From Nematostella vectensis (taxonomy: Eukaryota > Cnidaria > Anthozoa > Actiniaria > Edwardsiidae): a stretch of DNA of 64,000 nucleotides. A program made the position numbers and the translations under genes. The stretch covers positions 4,461,681-4,525,680 of the forward strand of contig NC_064040.1 in the NCBI RefSeq assembly GCF_932526225.1, in the 5' to 3' direction. Positions 60,901-64,000 of the stretch are shown one piece after another; within the stretch, counting starts at the first letter, position 1, and each line of letters begins with the position of its first letter. A model generated the notes under the pieces. It saw only the letters and a list, made by a program, of their open reading frames with translations, was not told the origin of the DNA and did no database searches.

Positions 60901-63243
60901 GGTACTGCCTGAACCATCAGTCTGTATGGTACTGCCTGGACAGTGTACCAGGAGGGAGGTGTTGACAAGGTATGTAGTGGTTGAACCATCAGTCTGTATG
61001 GTACTGCCTGGACCATCAGTCTGTATGGTACTGCCTGGACCATTAGTCTGTATGGTACTGCCTGGACAGTGTACCAGGAGGGAGGTGTTGACAAGGTATG
61101 TAGTGGTTGGACCATCAGTCTATATGGTACTGCCTGGAGCATCAGTCTGTATGGTACTGCCTGAACCATCAGTCTGTATGGTACTGCCTGGACAGTGTAC
61201 CAGGAGGGAGGTGTTGACAAGGTATGTAATGGTTGAACCATCAGTCTGTATGGTACTGCCTGGACCATCAGTCTGTATGGTACTGCCTGGACCATCAGTC
61301 TGTATGGTACTGCCTGGACCATCAGTCTGTATGGTACTGCCTGGACCATCAGTCTGTATGGTACTGCCTGGACCATTAGTCTGTATGGTACTGCCTGGAC
61401 CATTAGTCTGTATGGTACTGCCTGGACAGTGTACCAGGAGGGAGGTGTTGACAAGGTATGTAGTGGTTGGACCATCAGTCTATATGGTACTGCCTGGAGC
61501 ATCAGTCTGTATGGTACTGCCTGAACCATCAGTCTGTATGGTACTGCCTGGACAGTGTACCAGGAGGGAGGTGTTGACAAGGTATGTAGTGGTTGAACCA
61601 TCAGTCTGTATGGTACTGCCTGGACCATCAGTCTGTATGGTACTGCCTGAACCATCAGTCTGTATGGTACTGCCTGGACCATCAGTCTGTATGGTACTGC
61701 CTGGACCATTAGTCTGTATGGTACTGCCTGGACCATTAGTCTGTATGGTACTGCCTGGACAGTGTACCAGGAGGGAGGTGTTGACAAGGTATGTAGTGGT
61801 TGGACCATCAGTCTATATGGTACTGCCTGGAGCATCAGTCTGTATGGTACTGCCTGAACCATCAGTCTGTATGGTACTGCCTGGACAGTGTACCAGGAGG
61901 GAGGTGTTGACAAGGTATGTAGTGGTTGAACCATCAGTCTGTATGGTACTGCCTGGACCATCAGTCTGTATGGTACTGCCTGGACCATCAGTCTGTATGG
62001 TACTGCCTGGACCATCAGTCTGTATGGTACTGCCTGGACCATTAGTCTGTATGGTACTGCCTGGACAGTGTACCAGGAGGGAGGTGTTGACAAGGTATGT
62101 AGTGGTTGGACCATCAGTCTATATGGTACTGCCTGGAGCATCAGTCTGTATGGTACTGCCTGGACCATCAGTCTGTATGGTACTGCCTGGACCATCAGTC
62201 TGTATGGTACTGCCTGGACCATCAGTCTGTATGGTACTGCCTGGACCATCAGTCTGTATGGTACTGCCTGGACCATTAGTCTGTATGGTACTGCCTGGAC
62301 AGTGTACCAGAAGGGGGTGTTGACGAGGAAAGTAATGGTTGGACCATAAGTCTGTATGGTACTGCCTGGTCAGTGTACCAGGATGTGTTGACAAGGTATG
62401 TAATGGTTGGACCATAAGTCTGTATGGTACTTCCTGGACAGGTGTTGACAAGTTATGTAATGGTCATACCATTAGTCTGTATGGTACCACCTGGACAGTG
62501 TACCAGGAGGGTGTTGACACCTTGTTGAAGTATGTAGAGGTTGACTATCAGTCTGTATGGTACTGCCTGGACAGTGTACCAGGAGGGATAGCCATCTGAG
62601 ATAGTGTATACAAACCACTCGAGAGGGGTTTTTCGCTATAAAACCCCGGGTAAACGCCATTGCCGGCTACAGGGGGAAGGGACAAGGTATATAGAGGTTG
62701 GACCATCAACCTGTTTGGTACTGCCTTTACAGGTGTTGACAATTTATCTAATAGTCATAACTTCAGTCTGTATGGTACTGCCTGGACAGTGCACCAAGAG
62801 GGAGATGTTCAAAAGGTATTTTACATGTTACAGTGGCAGATTCGGACTCCTAAAAATCGGCTGATGGAAAACAAGAAAATGGACATAAAAAGGGGTGGAT
62901 AATGCAAAGAATATACCTAAAAATTATCAAATTGGGGTGTGATATTGTACCCAATCACCCCCTCACTGCCCTTGTATTACTTTGCCTACAGATGTTCTCC
63001 TTTACAAGGATAGCTCTCCTTCACTATCCTTACCTTAGACTTCAACTTAGTGTAGATTTTTTTCTTTGCTTATTTAAAGGACCCATTTTTTTCCAGGTGT
63101 TTAATGCAAACCTCAACAACAACATAATTGTGTACAATCGCTTTACTCCTGCACTGAGAGCAAAGTTCATCCGCTTCTACCCAAAGACCTGGAGTTACAT
63201 ATGTGCATTGCGTGTGGAGCTATATGGCAAAGGCATCATATAA
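54986..63243 (+). CDS. Secreted PAN/apple - EGF - F5/8 type C (discoidin) protein
   Basis: Four coding exons, 54986-55372, 58582-58696, 60308-60618 and 63097-63243, join in phase to 960 bp, 319 aa. Residues 1-26 are a signal peptide (MKSVALFASAIACILFLVFV core). The PAN/apple-like domain (to about 129) has the pattern GLACLFECLWNKECFSVNVE and a late CWCEH. An EGF-like unit follows (about 131-167; CDVTQC, RRC, YTCVPC, KDC). The F5/8 type C domain fills 168-319: LGMETGAIPNAQIRASS at its start, WLEIDLGR in the middle, IRFYPKTW and LRVELYG at its end. Such proteins bind carbohydrate or phospholipid at cell surfaces or in matrix. The exon 1 donor (AAG|GTCGGC) is the least certain border; unspliced, the frame stops nine codons later. 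Intron 1 holds a MITE and a 45-bp array, intron 2 a TTAA element, intron 3 a splice-junction array. Confidence 0.85.
55808..56052. mobile_element. TTAA-flanked MITE, copy 3 (family I)
   Basis: The element 55812-56048 (237 bp) lies between TTAA at 55808-55811 and 56049-56052. Its left end AACCGCATTGTCACCAGTTT and the complementary right end match copy 1. Interior blocks such as AGAATCTATTAGAATC and GGCCATCCGCTCTTAA are shared with copy 2. Confidence 0.88.
56170..58177. repeat. ~45-bp minisatellite with variable G-run, intron 1 of PAN-EGF-F5/8C gene
   Basis: About 45 copies of TCCTACGCAGGGGGGTACTG followed by TAACTAAACGAGCGGACACAGAGAG. The G-run varies from about 4 to 13 bases between copies, which shifts the reading frame and yields many short minus-strand open frames. 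The unit is unrelated to the flanking exons. Confidence 0.93.
59032..60040 (-). mobile_element. TTAA-ended non-autonomous element, longer copy (family II)
   Basis: Reverse-orientation relative of 5610-6275, in intron 2 of the PAN-EGF-F5/8C gene. The end at 60040 is GGAGTCAATGGGTTAA; the opposite end near 59032 is decayed (ATAAACACATTGACCC). It carries about 300 bp (about 59315-59590) missing from the other copy. A frame of 137 codons inside (59170-59583) does not resemble a transposase. Confidence 0.75.
60577..62825 (+). repeat. 27-bp minisatellite with embedded exon-end copies, intron 3 of PAN-EGF-F5/8C gene
   Basis: A 27-bp unit (GGTACTGCCTGGACCATCAG, then TCTGTAT) alternates with larger units containing the last 42 nt of the F5/8C exon plus its donor, ACAAG|GTATGTA. 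The exon part (60577-60618) is repeated base for base at 60676-60717 and about nine more times up to 62095. Decayed copies run to 62825. Open frames of 571 (plus) and 581 (minus) codons across it are by-products. Confidence 0.95.
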
Positions 63244-63379
63244 AGTAGAAATGTCAAGTCCTGTAAGATGCATGATTTTGCTGTTTTATCTATTTATCTG
63301 CAGGAGCTCTTTTTTAAAAGGATACATATGACATGAAGACTAACTAAGCATGAAAAATGCATATATCCTGTACTTAACT

Positions 63380-63618
63380 TTACAGTGAGGACACAGAAAG
63401 TGGGCAATGCTGAACAACTTTGACTAATCAGAATCAGCTTGAGCACCGTAAACATTTTGACGTATGTGTAGTCAACCGTTTTCGTCTGTTGATTGAGCAT
63501 GGAAACACCCTAACCTGATTGGCTTGAACTTATTTTTCAAAATGTTTACGGTGTTCAAGCCGAATCTGATTGGTCACAGTTGTTCAGGATTGCCCCGCTT
63601 TCTGTGTCCTCACTGTAA
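63380..63618. mobile_element. TA-flanked MITE downstream of the PAN-EGF-F5/8C gene
   Basis: TTACAGTGAGGACACAGAAA at the left and its reverse complement at the right (ending CCTCACTGTAA) bracket about 239 bp. A further inner inverted pair (AATCAGAATCAGCTTGAGCA against TTCAAGCCGAATCTGATTGG) extends the fold. TA edges suggest a Tc1/mariner-type element. No coding frame. Confidence 0.85.
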
Positions 63619-64000
63619 TAATTGTCCATACAAGAACTAGACCCATTGTCCTGCAGCAAAAGTTTAATCATAGCTTTCCCCAAATAGGATCTTTTTTCTA
63701 CTAAGCATGCAGGCAGCACATATAAATGGTAGTAAGATTTTAAAGAAATTGCCTAAACGTGTCCATCCCTATATATTTCATGGTTATTTTCTGTGGTAAA
63801 CCAATTGGAAGCCAGAACGATAGCTTTTATTTGCCTTATATTTACAAGGTCCCCGAATCAAATTTACCTAAAAGCTTTATCACACAAAATAATTACCTCT
63901 AAAACTAAAATCTTCAAAAATGTAATGCATGATGTACATACAGTAGCAGATGCTCAGTTATAAATAAAGTGCATGCTCTTAGCCAATCACAAACCTGATA
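63619..64000. other. Flank at the right end of the window
   Basis: AT-rich; I see no gene or repeat structure. Confidence 0.4.

Noticed and set aside
60531..62323. Opposed 571- and 581-codon frames (MVQAVPYRL repeats on the minus strand)
   Set aside because: By-products of the 27-bp array; the unit is a multiple of three and lacks stops in these frames.
10526..62825. Regular repeats resembling CRISPR arrays
   Set aside because: Units are directly tandem, without unique spacers, in spliced animal genes; no cas genes are present.

Overview
The window is animal nuclear DNA. It has spliced genes with GT-AG introns, class A GPCR and PAN/EGF/discoidin domain architectures, and many MITE-like elements and minisatellites. 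The extracellular domain combination, the divergent gene pairs and the transposon types fit a cnidarian such as a sea anemone; that assignment is an inference, not a match I could run.

Layout. A RING/TRAF zinc-finger gene (876-1864, minus) is divergent from an SLC25 mitochondrial carrier (2263-7125, plus, 5 exons). A small cilium-type gene follows (7982-9328, minus, 3 exons). Next is BRF1, the RNA polymerase III initiation factor subunit (10427-22665, minus, 14 coding exons, 659 aa). An intronless gene encodes a 794-aa protein of organellar-type helical repeats (25162-27546, plus), followed by a single-exon GPCR (28955-29977, minus). About 10 kb then holds repeats, hairpins and no gene I recognise. 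UBR7 follows (40779-45755, plus, 11 exons, 427 aa), convergent with a cathepsin B-like protease (46546-53974, minus, 10 exons, 311 aa). Last is a secreted PAN-EGF-F5/8C protein (54986-63243, plus, 4 exons). I joined all exons by hand; in every multi-exon gene the splice phases close and the CDS length divides by three.

Most of the remaining DNA is tandem arrays and short inverted-repeat transposons inside introns. The most interesting signal is a recurring relation between arrays and gene structure. In two BRF1 introns and one intron of the PAN-EGF-F5/8C gene, a minisatellite begins at the 5' splice site and its unit contains a copy of the exon/intron junction. The pre-mRNA would therefore carry a series of extra donor-like sites. 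At the 3' ends of the cathepsin gene and UBR7, the last coding segment with its stop codon has been copied in tandem into the 3' flank. I read these as arrays seeded by exon ends.

Transposon remnants include three copies of a ~245-bp TTAA-flanked MITE, two copies of a longer TTAA-flanked element, a pogo/Tc1-type element, a 178-bp foldback, and two other TIR elements. The genes share no obvious pathway. BRF1 (Pol III transcription), UBR7 (UBR-box/PHD), the mitochondrial carrier and the helical-repeat protein are housekeeping-type; the GPCR, cathepsin and PAN-EGF-F5/8C protein belong to surface or secretory biology.
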